Origin: an uncultured Bacteroidales bacterium
Lineage (GTDB): Bacteria > Bacteroidota > Bacteroidia > Bacteroidales > FEN-979
Direction: 5' to 3'
Assembly (NCBI GenBank): GCA_903959905.1
Contig: CAJBYO010000039.1
Coordinates: 1-64,000 of the forward strand
DNA length: 64,000 bases
The first letter of the stretch is position 1. Every line of letters starts with the position of its first letter. Made by a program: the position numbers and the translations under genes. The notes under the pieces are model-generated. The model was given only the letters and a program-made list of their open reading frames with translations. It made no database searches and was not told the DNA's origin. Below are positions 34,401 to 44,000 of the stretch, in pieces.

Positions 34401-36590
34401 GACAACTGGGGCGGAGTTTCAACAATGGAATATTGCAAAGTACGGTTTGGGAATGCACAGAATATTCTAATTGAAGGATCTAACCAGCCGTCAATAAGTA
34501 ACTGTTTCATCCAGGTTTCGGCTGGCAACGGTATTGTCGTTTACCAGTCAAGCCCATCCATTAAAACTACATCATTCTCCAGCAATGCAGGATACCCGTT
34601 AAAATTTAACGACTGGACCTGCAATGCCTATTTAAGAGGTAATGCTTATACATCAAACGGAATGAACTATATTGCCCTTTCAGGAGGAAGCTATGATGCT
34701 GACAGAAAAGTATACTTTGACAATGTTCCATACCATGTACTTGGCGATATTGTTATGGCTGCCTTTGCCAGCCATTCAAGACTTACCATTCAGCCGGGTG
34801 TTGTCATGAACTTTGACCCGGGAGTGAAAATTCAGCTTGGCTGGCCCGGCTCATACGGAGGTGATCTCTGGGCGGAAGGAAAGGCCGACAGTCTGATTAC
34901 CTTTAAGCCATTCAACGGCCTGGCAGGTGGCTGGGGTGGGATATATTTCTCAGATTGGAATGATAACTGGGCTGGCACTTCATTGCTTAAATACTGTACA
35001 ATAGAGAAAGGTGCAACGTACAATGTTAACTGCGTCAACTCTCTTCAGCCTGCCATTGACCATTGTTCTTTTACGCAGTCAACCGGCAACGGACTTACCA
35101 TCTCCGGTGGCAACCTGACTGTAAAGAATTCAACCTTTACCTATAATGCCACCAACGGCATTTACCTCGACGGAGCCGGAACCGCCACGCTTGGAAATAC
35201 CGCCGCATATACCTGCAACCTGTTTAATAACGGAAGCTTTGCATTATATAATAATACCGGTACGGATGTGAATGCCCGGTACAATTACTGGGGAACAGGC
35301 GACTCGACCATGGTTTCATACAAAATTTACGACAAATCGGAGAACACGGCAAAAGGACGGGTCAATTTCGGGCCATTTGCACAGGTGCCTTCATTATCCA
35401 CTCCCACAACCGTTTTGAGCGGTACTGTTAAATATGCAAATACTTTGGCCAACCCCATAAAAAATGCGTTGATGACCGTAAAGGATTTCAGCAATGCAAG
35501 CATTGCCACTACCACCTCGAATACTTCCGGGGTTTATGCCTTCCCCTCATTTGCCTCCGGAAATTATAAGATGTCTATCGTTCCTGCTGCAGCCTGGGGA
35601 GGCGTTAACTCCACAGATGCTTTGGCCATACTGAACCATTTTGCCCAGATCACCCCCCTCACAGGGATCAACCTGGCTGCCGCGGATGTTAATTACAGCC
35701 ATGCGGTGAACGGCACGGATGCCATGCTGGTCATGAAACGTTATTCCGGCCTCATTACCTCTTTTACAGTTGGTGACTACCTTTACGACAGCGATACAGT
35801 GATTGTGAACGGATCAAACGTAACCAACAACCTGGAGATGATCTGTTTTGGCGATGTCAACCATTCTTACGGTCCTGCGAAAAAAAGCACGGAATCAGTG
35901 GGCATTGTTCATGAAGGGTCGCTCCTTACAACCTCATTTTCTGAGTTTGAATTTCCGGTGAAGCTGAAAACCGGGATGCAGGCAGGCGCCATTTCACTTG
36001 GTTTCTATTATCCTGAACAATACCTGGAGATCACCGGAGCCAGGCTGGCAAACGGTGTTACAGGGTTCTCCTGGTCGGCCCAGAACGGCCTTTTCAGGAT
36101 GGGCTGGTGCGATATGAATGCACTGAATATCAATAGTGATGAGGTTGTTGTAATCCTTAATATGAAAGCCAAAGATCTTTCCGGGCTTACAATGGGCATT
36201 GCCCTCGACCTGTATGAAGACTGTGAATTTGCCGATGGACTTGCTACGCCCAATACCGGGGCCGTAGTATCGGTTCCCCTGATTAACACAACACTGACAG
36301 GGATCAACCAGGGAACAGGGCAGACCGGCCTTACGGTTTATCCTAACCCCGTTACCCGGAGTTCGGCCGTTGAGTTCTCCATGGAAGCTTCAGGGAATGT
36401 CGTCATCACAGTTTATAATATGGTAGGGGTGCATGTCATGGAGGTTGCCAACGATGAATTTTCTGCAGGGAATCATAAAGTAACTCTTGACGGTTCGTGC
36501 CTCAAACCGGGCGTTTACATGCTTAAAACAGACATTAAGACAAATGGAAAAACCATCTCAGGCATGACCAGGTTAGTGGTATCTTACTAA
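31431..36590 (+). CDS. Giant T9SS surface protein: Kelch, triplicated beta-helix, dockerin-like and cohesin-like parts
   Basis: The start at 31431 gives a proper signal peptide (residues ~12-38, ending GSLQAQ). In the 1719-residue product, residues ~60-370 are Kelch-type propeller repeats (YVVGGFNNLTCLNTVYMA, YVLGGRDGSQVYNTIYYA, YVLGGYDNAGTKSNSVYIA). Residues ~490-1320 are right-handed beta-helix, including three near-identical ~185-residue blocks from ~725, ~910 and ~1097, each with RLTIEPG or RLTIQPG, GSYGG, ITF, GGW, GIYF and DNW in order. Then comes a prealbumin-like domain, a dockerin-like pair at ~1387-1440 (VNSTDALAILNHF and ADVNYSHAVNGTDAMLVM), a cohesin-like domain at ~1497-1630 and a type A sorting domain (LTVYPNPVTRSSAVEF, LKPGVYMLKT). 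It is 12 bp upstream of the multi-cohesin gene and probably co-transcribed. Confidence 0.85.
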   Translation: MKTNLLFRSHNNLFAGFLKAVIAVTMLGFGSLQAQVNFSQTLNADFNKGFVNNAVVASDNLSLPFSATDVGAWLTTTVLPQTVSGHKSVSWNDRFVYVVGGFNNLTCLNTVYMASIAPGGLGGWTALNPLPVALRDPAVVIGTNTIYVLGGRDGSQVYNTIYYAALNADGTIEAWQTSAVTLPANLWGHTATYVMGYLYVAGGSSSPTVENTALSSVYFAKVNALNTLSAFSALTSLPVARNRHAAVTYNGKLYVLGGYDNAGTKSNSVYIATPGLNGSIGAWTTGTNLPVAVSNHSAAVSNGVITVMAGAVGATLSNTVYYAGADAVSLTWSTSGNVMYDYTKDGSACTGNGQIYYTGGTNLSGTPIINCRFANMVLSANYIAHGLFVSNPFYELGAERMINQIAWTKAATVPAKVEVNYRTAGSNGIWGDWTALASTSPITIGIVKQYLQYAISLTGSGVQNATLNDVTLTTPGTQLSGNLNATTAFTAALSPYWATADISFTAGTHTFQAGTTVLFLPGTGLTVGQANMICNGTAADSVKFTYFNNETGKWDGIYFDENSDAGVSSQFYYTVISNAGFGSGNSNLSCYSTSEPLLSRCSIRNAEGNGIYLNSAHLSIQNSSIRGNTENGLYLNLSNPTLVSSSMSYNGGAGVFLTGTSSNPNFSSSTTSIDHNLYGLRYPSPNLSFSQPNGTPALTANTYNGIAMDGGDISSTQRWNAISYDYILLGTVRLGLFASAARLTIEPGSVIKSIAGVQIQIGIAGSYGGELYAIGASDSLITFTSHNGLPGGWDGIYFTDWSDNWGGHSQLDYCIIEKGNEYNYLSVNTVQPDLINHTIIRNSLNDGARYSNSTGSITNCQFLTNGRYPLYFLNPEANPVHTGNTYTGNVVNYIVLSGGTYSFDRTYNSEGVPYYALDDIIMGKFAGTCRLTIEPGVGVAFAVGKKLQLGYPGSYGGELYAVGTSGSPITFRAYNATSGGWEGIYFTPYNDNWGGVSTMEYCKVRFGNAQNILIEGSNQPSISNCFIQVSAGNGIVVYQSSPSIKTTSFSSNAGYPLKFNDWTCNAYLRGNAYTSNGMNYIALSGGSYDADRKVYFDNVPYHVLGDIVMAAFASHSRLTIQPGVVMNFDPGVKIQLGWPGSYGGDLWAEGKADSLITFKPFNGLAGGWGGIYFSDWNDNWAGTSLLKYCTIEKGATYNVNCVNSLQPAIDHCSFTQSTGNGLTISGGNLTVKNSTFTYNATNGIYLDGAGTATLGNTAAYTCNLFNNGSFALYNNTGTDVNARYNYWGTGDSTMVSYKIYDKSENTAKGRVNFGPFAQVPSLSTPTTVLSGTVKYANTLANPIKNALMTVKDFSNASIATTTSNTSGVYAFPSFASGNYKMSIVPAAAWGGVNSTDALAILNHFAQITPLTGINLAAADVNYSHAVNGTDAMLVMKRYSGLITSFTVGDYLYDSDTVIVNGSNVTNNLEMICFGDVNHSYGPAKKSTESVGIVHEGSLLTTSFSEFEFPVKLKTGMQAGAISLGFYYPEQYLEITGARLANGVTGFSWSAQNGLFRMGWCDMNALNINSDEVVVILNMKAKDLSGLTMGIALDLYEDCEFADGLATPNTGAVVSVPLINTTLTGINQGTGQTGLTVYPNPVTRSSAVEFSMEASGNVVITVYNMVGVHVMEVANDEFSAGNHKVTLDGSCLKPGVYMLKTDIKTNGKTISGMTRLVVSY

Positions 36591-36602
36591 AATCCTTGCG
36601 AA

Positions 36603-39600
36603 ATGAAAACACTGATTTTAAAAATACTACCACTGTACCTGGTGCTGGTCCTGGCGTGTTCGCTGAATGCCCAGACGATCAGCACGACAGCCGGGACAAT
36701 TACTTCCTGTCCCGGCCAGGTCGTGGTGCCCGTCACTGTAACCAACTGCAACGACATCGGCGCCATTTCCCTGATACTGAATTATGATAATACGCAACTC
36801 ACCTACACGGGATTTCAGAACCTGAACGGGGCTCTAATGGTGGGTTTGCTGATCATCAATTCAACCGGGAGCAAGGTGGTGATCAGCTGGGCCAACACAA
36901 CTGCAGCGACGCTCGGAAACAGCACCCTCGTGGAACTGAAGTTTACGGCAATACCGGGTGGTTCAACCCTCTCCTGGGATACACAAACTCCCGGCAACTG
37001 TGAGTACAGCGACGTTTCCGGCAATATTCTGCCGGCCGCATTTACCAATGGTACTGCAACAATCAACCAGCCACCGGTCATCAATACCCAGCCGGTTAAT
37101 AAGACAGCCTATGTTGGAGACAATGCGACTTTCAGCGTTGCTGCGGCAGGAACAGGTCTGGCATATCTCTGGCAGTACAGCACCAACGGGGGTGGCACAT
37201 GGAATGATTTGGTAAACAATGCCATATATTCTGGTGTTACCACAACCACCCTTTCCATAACCAATACCCTGTTGACCTACAACGGCTACAAGTACCGTTG
37301 CCGTTTGACGGGTACGTGTACGCCGGTAACTAACACAAATGAAGTGACGCTGACCGTGATCAACCCGATAACGACCATATTGCCCACCGCAAGTTTTTGC
37401 CCGGGGAGTATCGTCGTTCCGGTTACGGTAACAAACTTCTCCGGAGTTGCAGCATTCTCCCTGGCCTTCTCTTATAACAATTCTGTTCTCACGTATACCG
37501 GTTTCCAGTTACTGAATGGTGCACTGTCTGCAGGAACATTCGTTTCCAATGCTTCCGGCGGAAATGTCTATCTGACATGGTCGTCAACAGCCCCTGTTAC
37601 CTTTGGGAACGGCACGATCGTTGAGCTGCTTTTCAATGCCGCAACCGGCACAAGCAGCCTGGTGTGGGACCTTGCTAATGAAGGCAACTGCGAGTATTCT
37701 GCTTCTGACGGGTCGAAGATCGCTGCTGTTTTTACGAATGGCAATGAAACCATCCATGGCGTGCCACTGGTAACCGGGCAACCGGTAAACAAAATCATTG
37801 CCAAGGGGCAGAACACATCGTTCAGCATCACAGCAACCGGGTCCGGTCTGGCATTCCTGTGGCAGGTCAGCTCAAACGGCGGGAGTACGTTTACCGACCT
37901 TACAAACGCAGGCTATTATTCCAATGTGACTTCCCCGACCATGAACATCACGGGAGCACAGCTGGCGATAAGCGGTTACCAGTACCGTTGCCGTGTAAGC
38001 GGGACCTGTCTGCCGGTTGTGTTCTCAAATCCCGCGACACTGACAGTTCTTCCAAATATCATTACTGCCTGTGGGACGACTACCGGGTGCCCGGGCCAGG
38101 TCATCGTACCGGTGAATGTGACAGATTTTATCGGGGTGGCATCTTTCTCACTTGCGTTGAACTTTAACAACTCCGTGCTTACCTACACCGGTTTTCAAAG
38201 CCTGAACGCCGCACTTTCCGGCGGAAGCTTTGTAAACAATGCAAATGACGGAACACTTTACCTGACCTGGTCAAATACGGTGGCAGCCACCATTCCCACA
38301 GGGGGATTGCTTTTAGAACTTAAATTTACGGGCGTCCCCGGAGCAAGTACCTTGGTTTGGGACACACAAACACCCGGCAACTGCGAGTACAGTGATCTGA
38401 CCGGACAGGTGATATTTTCGACATGGACAAATGGTGCCGGCACAATCAACACTCCTCCCGGGGTTGGCACAAACCCGGTTAACAAGACCATCTATGCCGG
38501 GGGAAGCACGAACTTTTCCGTTACCGCAACCGGAACCAGTCCTGCATACGTATGGCAGGTCAGTACCAACGGAGGGGTTAGCTTTTCTAATCTGTCCAAT
38601 GTATTGCCGTACTCAGGGGTAACGACCCAGACACTGTCGATCAGCCCTGCCGCCACCGGCATGAACGGGTATCTATACAAGTGTATCATATCCGGCGCCT
38701 GTTCGCCGTCTGTCACTTCCAATGCGGCCCAGCTAACAGTTACCCAGGCAGCCATTACCACAACACCCGGCTCGGTTTCCGGGTCATGCACCGGCAACCT
38801 CAATATTCCGCTCAATGTGACGAACTGCACCAATGTCGGCTCCATTTCACTGGCCATGGTCTATGACACCACCAAGATGAGTTATGAAGGTTACCATTCT
38901 GTGAATGCTGCGCTTTCAGGCGGAATGCTTGTGGTGAACCGATCCGCCGACAAGGTGTTCCTTTCCTGGGCCTCCACATCTGCGGCAAACATAGGCAACG
39001 GAGTGCTGATCCAGTTCCGTTTCAGAGCCGTATCCGGTATTTCCACAACACTTGGCTGGGATACCCAGACACCAGGTGCCTGCGAATACAGTGATCCCGG
39101 AGGAGTTGTCATCACTTCGTTCTACAGTAACTCATCTGTTTCTGTTGCTGCCAATGCACTGATCGTAAATGCCGGAAACGACATCATTATGCAGTCAGCT
39201 TCGGTACAACTCAATGGTTCAGCCACCGGGGGAACTCCCCCGTATACATGGTCATGGACCCCAACTACCTGGCTCAGTAACCCGGCCATCCCGAACCCGG
39301 TTGCTTCACCCACTGCTACAACTACCTATACACTCACTGTGACCACGGCAACCTGCACCGGTTCCGATCCAGTGGATGTGATCATTTCTGTACCTGCAAA
39401 TCTTACCCTGCAGAATATTACTGTCGGAAACGGCCAGACGAACTGTTACAATGCCACCCAGACTATAACCGTGGCCGGAGGAACAACGTCATTTATTGTT
39501 CAAAGCGGTGGAAGTGTGACATTGATCGCAGGGGTGAAAATAAACTTTTTGCCCGGGGCGAAGGTGAATCCAGGTGGCTACCTGCATGGGTACATCACAA

Positions 39601-39926
39601 CAACCGGGCAATATTGCAACACGTTGCCGGCTGCCATGGTCAGTACAGATGTCGGGGAAAATTCAATGCCTGTAAATGCCGGTTCGCTTTTCAGGATCTT
39701 CCCGAACCCGACAGGCGGCCAGTTCACTGTTGCCAATGATGATGATGTTCCCGGTGGCAATGTTTATATGGTATTATACGGTCCACGCGGGGAACTTATC
39801 CTCAGCAAGGACGTCACAGGAACACCGAAAAGTGTGTTTGATATTTCTGATCAACCGGCCGGGTTATATTTCGTAAGGATCAATGCCGGGAATAAATGCC
39901 AGACGGTCAAACTGATAAAACAATAG
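36603..39926 (+). CDS. T9SS surface protein with four cohesin-like and three Ig-like domains
   Basis: An 1107-residue exported protein. Four cohesin-like domains (starting near residues 23, 255, 482 and 708) share the order CPGQVVVPVTVTN, SLILNYDNTQLTYTGF, WDTQTPGNCEYSD. Three Ig-like domains sit between them (NKTAYVGDNATFSVAAAGTG, YLWQYSTNGGGTW, YNGYKYRCRLTGTC), with paired cysteines. After the fourth come a PKD/SprB-like domain at ~850-935 (GTPPYTWSWTPTTWLSNP), a beta-solenoid cap and a type A T9SS sorting domain (FRIFPNPTGGQFTV, GLYFVRINAG). Cohesins bind dockerins, and the protein encoded 12 bp upstream has a dockerin-like module, so this may be its scaffold. In Bacteroidota, cohesin-like domains may also be plain adhesive folds. 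Confidence 0.8.
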   Translation: MKTLILKILPLYLVLVLACSLNAQTISTTAGTITSCPGQVVVPVTVTNCNDIGAISLILNYDNTQLTYTGFQNLNGALMVGLLIINSTGSKVVISWANTTAATLGNSTLVELKFTAIPGGSTLSWDTQTPGNCEYSDVSGNILPAAFTNGTATINQPPVINTQPVNKTAYVGDNATFSVAAAGTGLAYLWQYSTNGGGTWNDLVNNAIYSGVTTTTLSITNTLLTYNGYKYRCRLTGTCTPVTNTNEVTLTVINPITTILPTASFCPGSIVVPVTVTNFSGVAAFSLAFSYNNSVLTYTGFQLLNGALSAGTFVSNASGGNVYLTWSSTAPVTFGNGTIVELLFNAATGTSSLVWDLANEGNCEYSASDGSKIAAVFTNGNETIHGVPLVTGQPVNKIIAKGQNTSFSITATGSGLAFLWQVSSNGGSTFTDLTNAGYYSNVTSPTMNITGAQLAISGYQYRCRVSGTCLPVVFSNPATLTVLPNIITACGTTTGCPGQVIVPVNVTDFIGVASFSLALNFNNSVLTYTGFQSLNAALSGGSFVNNANDGTLYLTWSNTVAATIPTGGLLLELKFTGVPGASTLVWDTQTPGNCEYSDLTGQVIFSTWTNGAGTINTPPGVGTNPVNKTIYAGGSTNFSVTATGTSPAYVWQVSTNGGVSFSNLSNVLPYSGVTTQTLSISPAATGMNGYLYKCIISGACSPSVTSNAAQLTVTQAAITTTPGSVSGSCTGNLNIPLNVTNCTNVGSISLAMVYDTTKMSYEGYHSVNAALSGGMLVVNRSADKVFLSWASTSAANIGNGVLIQFRFRAVSGISTTLGWDTQTPGACEYSDPGGVVITSFYSNSSVSVAANALIVNAGNDIIMQSASVQLNGSATGGTPPYTWSWTPTTWLSNPAIPNPVASPTATTTYTLTVTTATCTGSDPVDVIISVPANLTLQNITVGNGQTNCYNATQTITVAGGTTSFIVQSGGSVTLIAGVKINFLPGAKVNPGGYLHGYITTTGQYCNTLPAAMVSTDVGENSMPVNAGSLFRIFPNPTGGQFTVANDDDVPGGNVYMVLYGPRGELILSKDVTGTPKSVFDISDQPAGLYFVRINAGNKCQTVKLIKQ

Positions 39927-39954
39927 CAAAGTTTAGCTGGCATTTTTTTTACCG

Positions 39955-40017
39955 CGAAGACGCTAAAGCGCAAAGAGGTTGCCCGGGTGGGTCATCCTTT
40001 GTGTGTTAGCGTCTTCG
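39955..40017. repeat. Palindromic intergenic repeat with GAAGACGCTAA arms
   Basis: CGAAGACGCTAA (39955-39966) and TTAGCGTCTTCG (40006-40017) are exact complements with a ~39-bp loop that itself contains the near-complementary AAAG/CTTT flanks. It follows the multi-cohesin gene after a T-run (39943-39950) and could end its transcript. The words CTTCGCGTCGTTGC and CTTCGCGGTG at about 14538-14562 look like a decayed relative. Confidence 0.65.
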
Positions 40018-40051
40018 TGTGTAAAATTCCGTTCGTTTTCCGATGTTTTCA

Positions 40052-40081
40052 TTTGAAATAGTATCGGATTGTTTATATTTG
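40052..40081 (+). promoter_or_regulatory. Bacteroidota-type promoter of the 85-residue Pro/Lys-rich protein
   Basis: TTTG at 40052-40055 and TATATTTG at 40074-40081, spacer 18 bp, exact TAnnTTTG. The predicted start is ~25 bases before the GTG at 40112. Confidence 0.55.
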
Positions 40082-40111
40082 TTATCTGTCTAGTTCTTAA
40101 TCCAAAGACCC

Positions 40112-40369
40112 GTGAAAACAATCATCATCACCATGGCTTTTGTTATCCTGGCAGGATATGCACCGGCAATGACAAGCGCTTTAGCTTCAGGTTCATACAA
40201 AAGTGAGTTGCAGAAACCGGGGCCACCGCATGCGCCGTCAAAAGTACAGCCACCGCCAAAGCCTAAAGAACCTGCAAAACTTAAAGGTCCGTCAAAACCC
40301 AAGGATCCACCCAAGCCCAAAGTTCCCAAGCCAATGAAGAAGCCGAAAGGGCCTCCCAAGCCCTGGTAG
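40112..40369 (+). CDS. Small exported Pro/Lys-rich protein
   Basis: An 85-residue protein beginning at GTG (40112), the only start that keeps the signal peptide (MKTIIITMAFVILAGYAPAM). The mature part is a basic polyproline-like chain of PK/KP units (PPPKPKEPAKLKGPSKPKD, then PKPKVPKPMKKPKGPPKP), expected to be extended and to bind acidic polymers or cell wall. Function unknown. A good promoter precedes it, which supports its being a real gene. It is monocistronic and faces the minus-strand guaD. Confidence 0.65.
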   Translation: MKTIIITMAFVILAGYAPAMTSALASGSYKSELQKPGPPHAPSKVQPPPKPKEPAKLKGPSKPKDPPKPKVPKPMKKPKGPPKPW

Positions 40370-40430
40370 TGCAGAACAGGCTGACAGAAATTATTCACAG
40401 GGGAGTTACAGGCACCATCCGGCCAGTGCC

Positions 40431-40904
40431 TTAATATTGAACTTTATCATTTTTTTCTGTCCACTCCCTGAAGAGGGAAACCGACATCGGATTTTCAATT
40501 TGCAGGAAGTCAATGCTCCTCTCACCGGGAGGGAGGTCTAATTCTTCGTATATGTGATTGTCCTTAAATCCGATGGAGGCGGCATCAAGCCTTGTCAGAC
40601 AGTAGTAAACAGCCTTGATGTTAGCCCAGTAAATGGCTGAAAGGCACATCGGACAAGGCTCACAAGTGGCATACAGCACGGCGCCTGTAAGATCGAAATC
40701 CTGAATGTTTTTGCATGCATCCCGAATGGCGACGATTTCTGCATGGGCTGTAGGATCATTGTGCGAACTAACCTGGTTGCCGCCTTTACCGATAATTTTA
40801 CCGTCCAGCACCACCACCGATCCAAACGGTCCGCCAACATTGTTCCGTAAAGAATGAAACGCTTCATCAAAAGCAGATTTCATATAGTTCTCATCAGGCT
40901 TCAT
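40431..40904 (-). CDS. guaD: Guanine deaminase
   Basis: A 157-residue zinc enzyme that turns guanine into xanthine. Cytidine-deaminase-fold motifs: NDPTAHAEIVAIRDACK (HAE, zinc His plus catalytic Glu) and TCEPCPMCLSAIYWANIK (PCxxC, two zinc Cys). Length and sequence run closely with the 156-residue B. subtilis GuaD, including the GGPFGSVVV N-terminal strand and the C-terminal LFREWT region, rather than with tRNA adenosine deaminases. It is divergent from ygfK with a 125-bp gap, and its product xanthine is the substrate of the dehydrogenase at 47639, so it feeds the purine pathway here. Confidence 0.9.
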   Translation of the reverse strand: MKPDENYMKSAFDEAFHSLRNNVGGPFGSVVVLDGKIIGKGGNQVSSHNDPTAHAEIVAIRDACKNIQDFDLTGAVLYATCEPCPMCLSAIYWANIKAVYYCLTRLDAASIGFKDNHIYEELDLPPGERSIDFLQIENPMSVSLFREWTEKNDKVQY

Positions 40905-40925
40905 AACAAACAGTGGATTAAATCA

Positions 40926-40933
40926 CAAATTTA
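40926..40933 (-). promoter_or_regulatory. Putative -7 box of guaD
   Basis: TAAATTTG on the minus strand matches TAnnTTTG and would start transcription ~15 bases before guaD. The nearest upstream TTTG (40952-40949) is only 15 bp away, shorter than usual, so this is tentative. On + the gap ends with TAATTTTG (41019-41026), too close to the ygfK start to be its promoter. Confidence 0.35.
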
Positions 40934-41029
40934 GCTGGTTAAACAACTCAAAAAACAGTCATTGAAAGGTTCTATCCGAAATTTCATATTTCCGGGATAA
41001 ATTCTCATGCTTTATCTCTAATTTTGGCG

Positions 41030-44000
41030 ATGTACTTTCACCGGTTAAATAAGGTAATCTTGTCAGGAAATTTTCACCCGCTGCCGCTGCCCGACCTTTT
41101 GCAGCTTACGCTTTCAGAGCTGCGGCAAAATCGTTTCATGGGCATTCCCGGGAGTTTGTTTTTCCGGCCGCAGCCTTCCGGCATGTTAAGTATGACCCGG
41201 TACGGCCGTCTGCTTGAAACCCCGATTGGTGTTGCAGCAGGACCTCATACCCAACTTGCCCTGAATATTGTTGCAGCCTGGCTTTGCGGGGCCCGGTACA
41301 TTGAACTGAAGACCATTCAAACACTGGATGAACTGGATGTTTCCAAGCCATGCATCGATATGCAGGATGAAGGGTATAACTGTGAATGGTCGCAGGAACT
41401 TAAAGTCCGCGAATCCTTTGCTGAATACCTCCATGCCTGGATACTGATACACATCCTCAGGAAGGAGCTTGGATTCCCCGCCACCGGTGGAGAATTGTTC
41501 AACATGAGTGTCGGTTACAACCTGGAAGGCATCCTGAAGGACAATGTACAGTGGTTTTTCAGCAGGATGCTTGACTGTTCGGCTGAACTGTCTGTGGCAA
41601 AGGAATTGATCCGGCATATCTACCCGGCCATTGACAGCGTCAACATCCCGGCGATGATCTCTGACCATGTTACCCTGAGTACGATGCACGGCTGCCCCCC
41701 GGAGGAGATAGAAAAAATCGGGCTGTACCTGATCAACGAAAAGAATTTACACACCACCGTCAAGTTGAACCCGACATTACTGGGGCCGGTTGAATTGCGG
41801 GGCTTGCTGAATACCCGGCTTGGCTTTACAACTGAGGTTCCCGATCTTGCCTTTGAACATGACCTGAAATATCCGGATGCACTGAAAATCCTTGATTCAC
41901 TCACGAAAGCGTCGGAAGCCATGGGGTTGCAGTTTGGTATTAAGCTCACCAATACACTTGAAAGCAAGAATCACAAGGATGTCTTCGGCGCTTCGGAACC
42001 CATGATGTACATGAGCGGGAGGGCGCTGCATCCGATCAGCATAAGGCTTGCAGGGAAACTGCAGCACGACTTTGACGGCAAACTCGATATCTCCTTCTCT
42101 GCAGGTGTTGACTGCTTTAATGTTGCTGAGGTGCTGGCCTGCGGGATGAAACCTGTTACGGTATGCAGCGACCTGCTTAAACCCGGTGGTTACGGACGTT
42201 TGCATCAGTACATACAAAACCTGGAAACTGCCTTTTCACTGCACAGGGCCGACAGTCTGGATACGTTGATTCTCCATGTTGCCGGGAATGAAAACCTGGT
42301 AAGTCATGCCGCACTTCATAACCTTAACAGTTATGCTGATTGTGTTGCTGATAACCCTGCCTACCATAAAAACTCATTTTCAGATCCTTCCATCAAAACG
42401 ACGCGCCCGCTGGGATGGTTTGACTGCATCCATGCCCCTTGCACCGATACCTGCCCTGCAAACCAGGATATCCCGGAATACATGTATCACACCGCCTCGG
42501 GTGATCTCCCTTCGGCATTCCGGACAATATTCAGAACCAACCCTTTCCCATCTGTTACTGGCATGGTATGTGACCATTTATGCCAGCTTAAATGTACGCG
42601 GATCAATTACGATGAGCCTTTGCAGATCAGGGAAATCAAACGCTACGTTGCTGAAGCGGCCTCATCTGCAGCCTCCTCCCCGGCAAGTAACGGAAACCGG
42701 ACAGCCATCATAGGGGCCGGACCGGCCGGGTTATCCTGTGCCTGGTTCCTGCGCCAGGCTGGCTTTGAAGTGGATGTTTTCGAGCAGAAAGAAATTGCGG
42801 GAGGAATGGTAGCAGCTGCCATTCCATCGTTCCGCCTCACCTCACAGGCGATTGAAAAGGATATTCAAAGAATTCTCGCATCCGGCATCCGGTTGCATGA
42901 TAACCATAAAATTGATCAGAACCGGTTTAAGGAACTTTCACATAATTATGATGCAATGTTCCTTGCAGCCGGGGCCCAGGAATCTGTAAAACTCAGCATT
43001 GACGGGGTTGACGCTGAAGGTGTTCTGGATCCGCTAGAGTTCCTGTATGATGTACGCAAAAACCGTGCAGCCCTGAAGGGAAACCGGATCGTCATCATCG
43101 GGGGCGGCAACACAGCCATGGATGCCGCCCGAACCGCCTACAGGCTGGCAGGCCCTGACGGAGATGTTACGGTGGTCTACCGCCGGACGATCCATGAGAT
43201 GCCCGCCGATAAAGGAGAAATTGAAGCCGTACTGAACGAGGGTATCAGGGTGGTTGAGCTTGCCAATCCAATAAGAGTAAACGCCGCAGGGGGGAAAGTG
43301 ACCGGACTATTATGCACCCGCAACACCCTCTCAGGCAAAGCAAAGGATGGCAGGCCGGTTCCGGTTGCCATTCCACAGTCGGAATTTGTGATTGACTGCG
43401 ACACCATCATCCCTGCGATCGGGCAGGTACTTGCCATCGATTTTCTTGCCGGGGAACAGTTGGAAACCGCTCCCGGCAGCTACCAGACGAAGGTTACGAA
43501 GTTATTCATTGGCGGCGACGCCCTTCGCGGAGCATCAACAGCCATCAATGCCATTGGCGACGGGCGGAAGGCTGCAATGGAGATTATTTCCGGGATCAGT
43601 CCTTTTTCACAGGATCATTCACTTACTGCTGACGCAGGTGTAAGAGATATAAACAAAGCTGACCTGATTCATCGTAAATCAGTCAGGGAATACGGGCGCC
43701 ATCCTGCAGAAACGGCTTTGAACGATCGCAGGAATTTCAACCTGGTTATTGATTCACTTCATCCGGAAGATGCTGCAGTAGAAGCTTCACGTTGTTTACA
43801 ATGTGATATAATCTGCAATGTATGTGTGTCGGTTTGTCCGAACCTGGCAAATTTTGGCTATTCGGTCAAGCCTGTCCGGTACAACCTGAAAAAGGCTGTA
43901 ATGCAGGAAGATGGAACGATTGTATTTGAAGAAGATAAGATTTTCATTACCGGGCAGCAGTACCAGGTTCTGAACATCAGGGATTTTTGCAATGAATGCG

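Noticed and set aside
40090..40398. Minus-strand Gly/Phe-rich 102-codon frame
   Set aside because: It is the mirror of the Pro/Lys-rich + gene, which has a promoter and signal peptide; its low-complexity content follows from the complement.
41186..41689. Minus-strand 167-codon frame inside ygfK
   Set aside because: It lies antisense to strongly conserved YgfK sequence, with no start context or domain.
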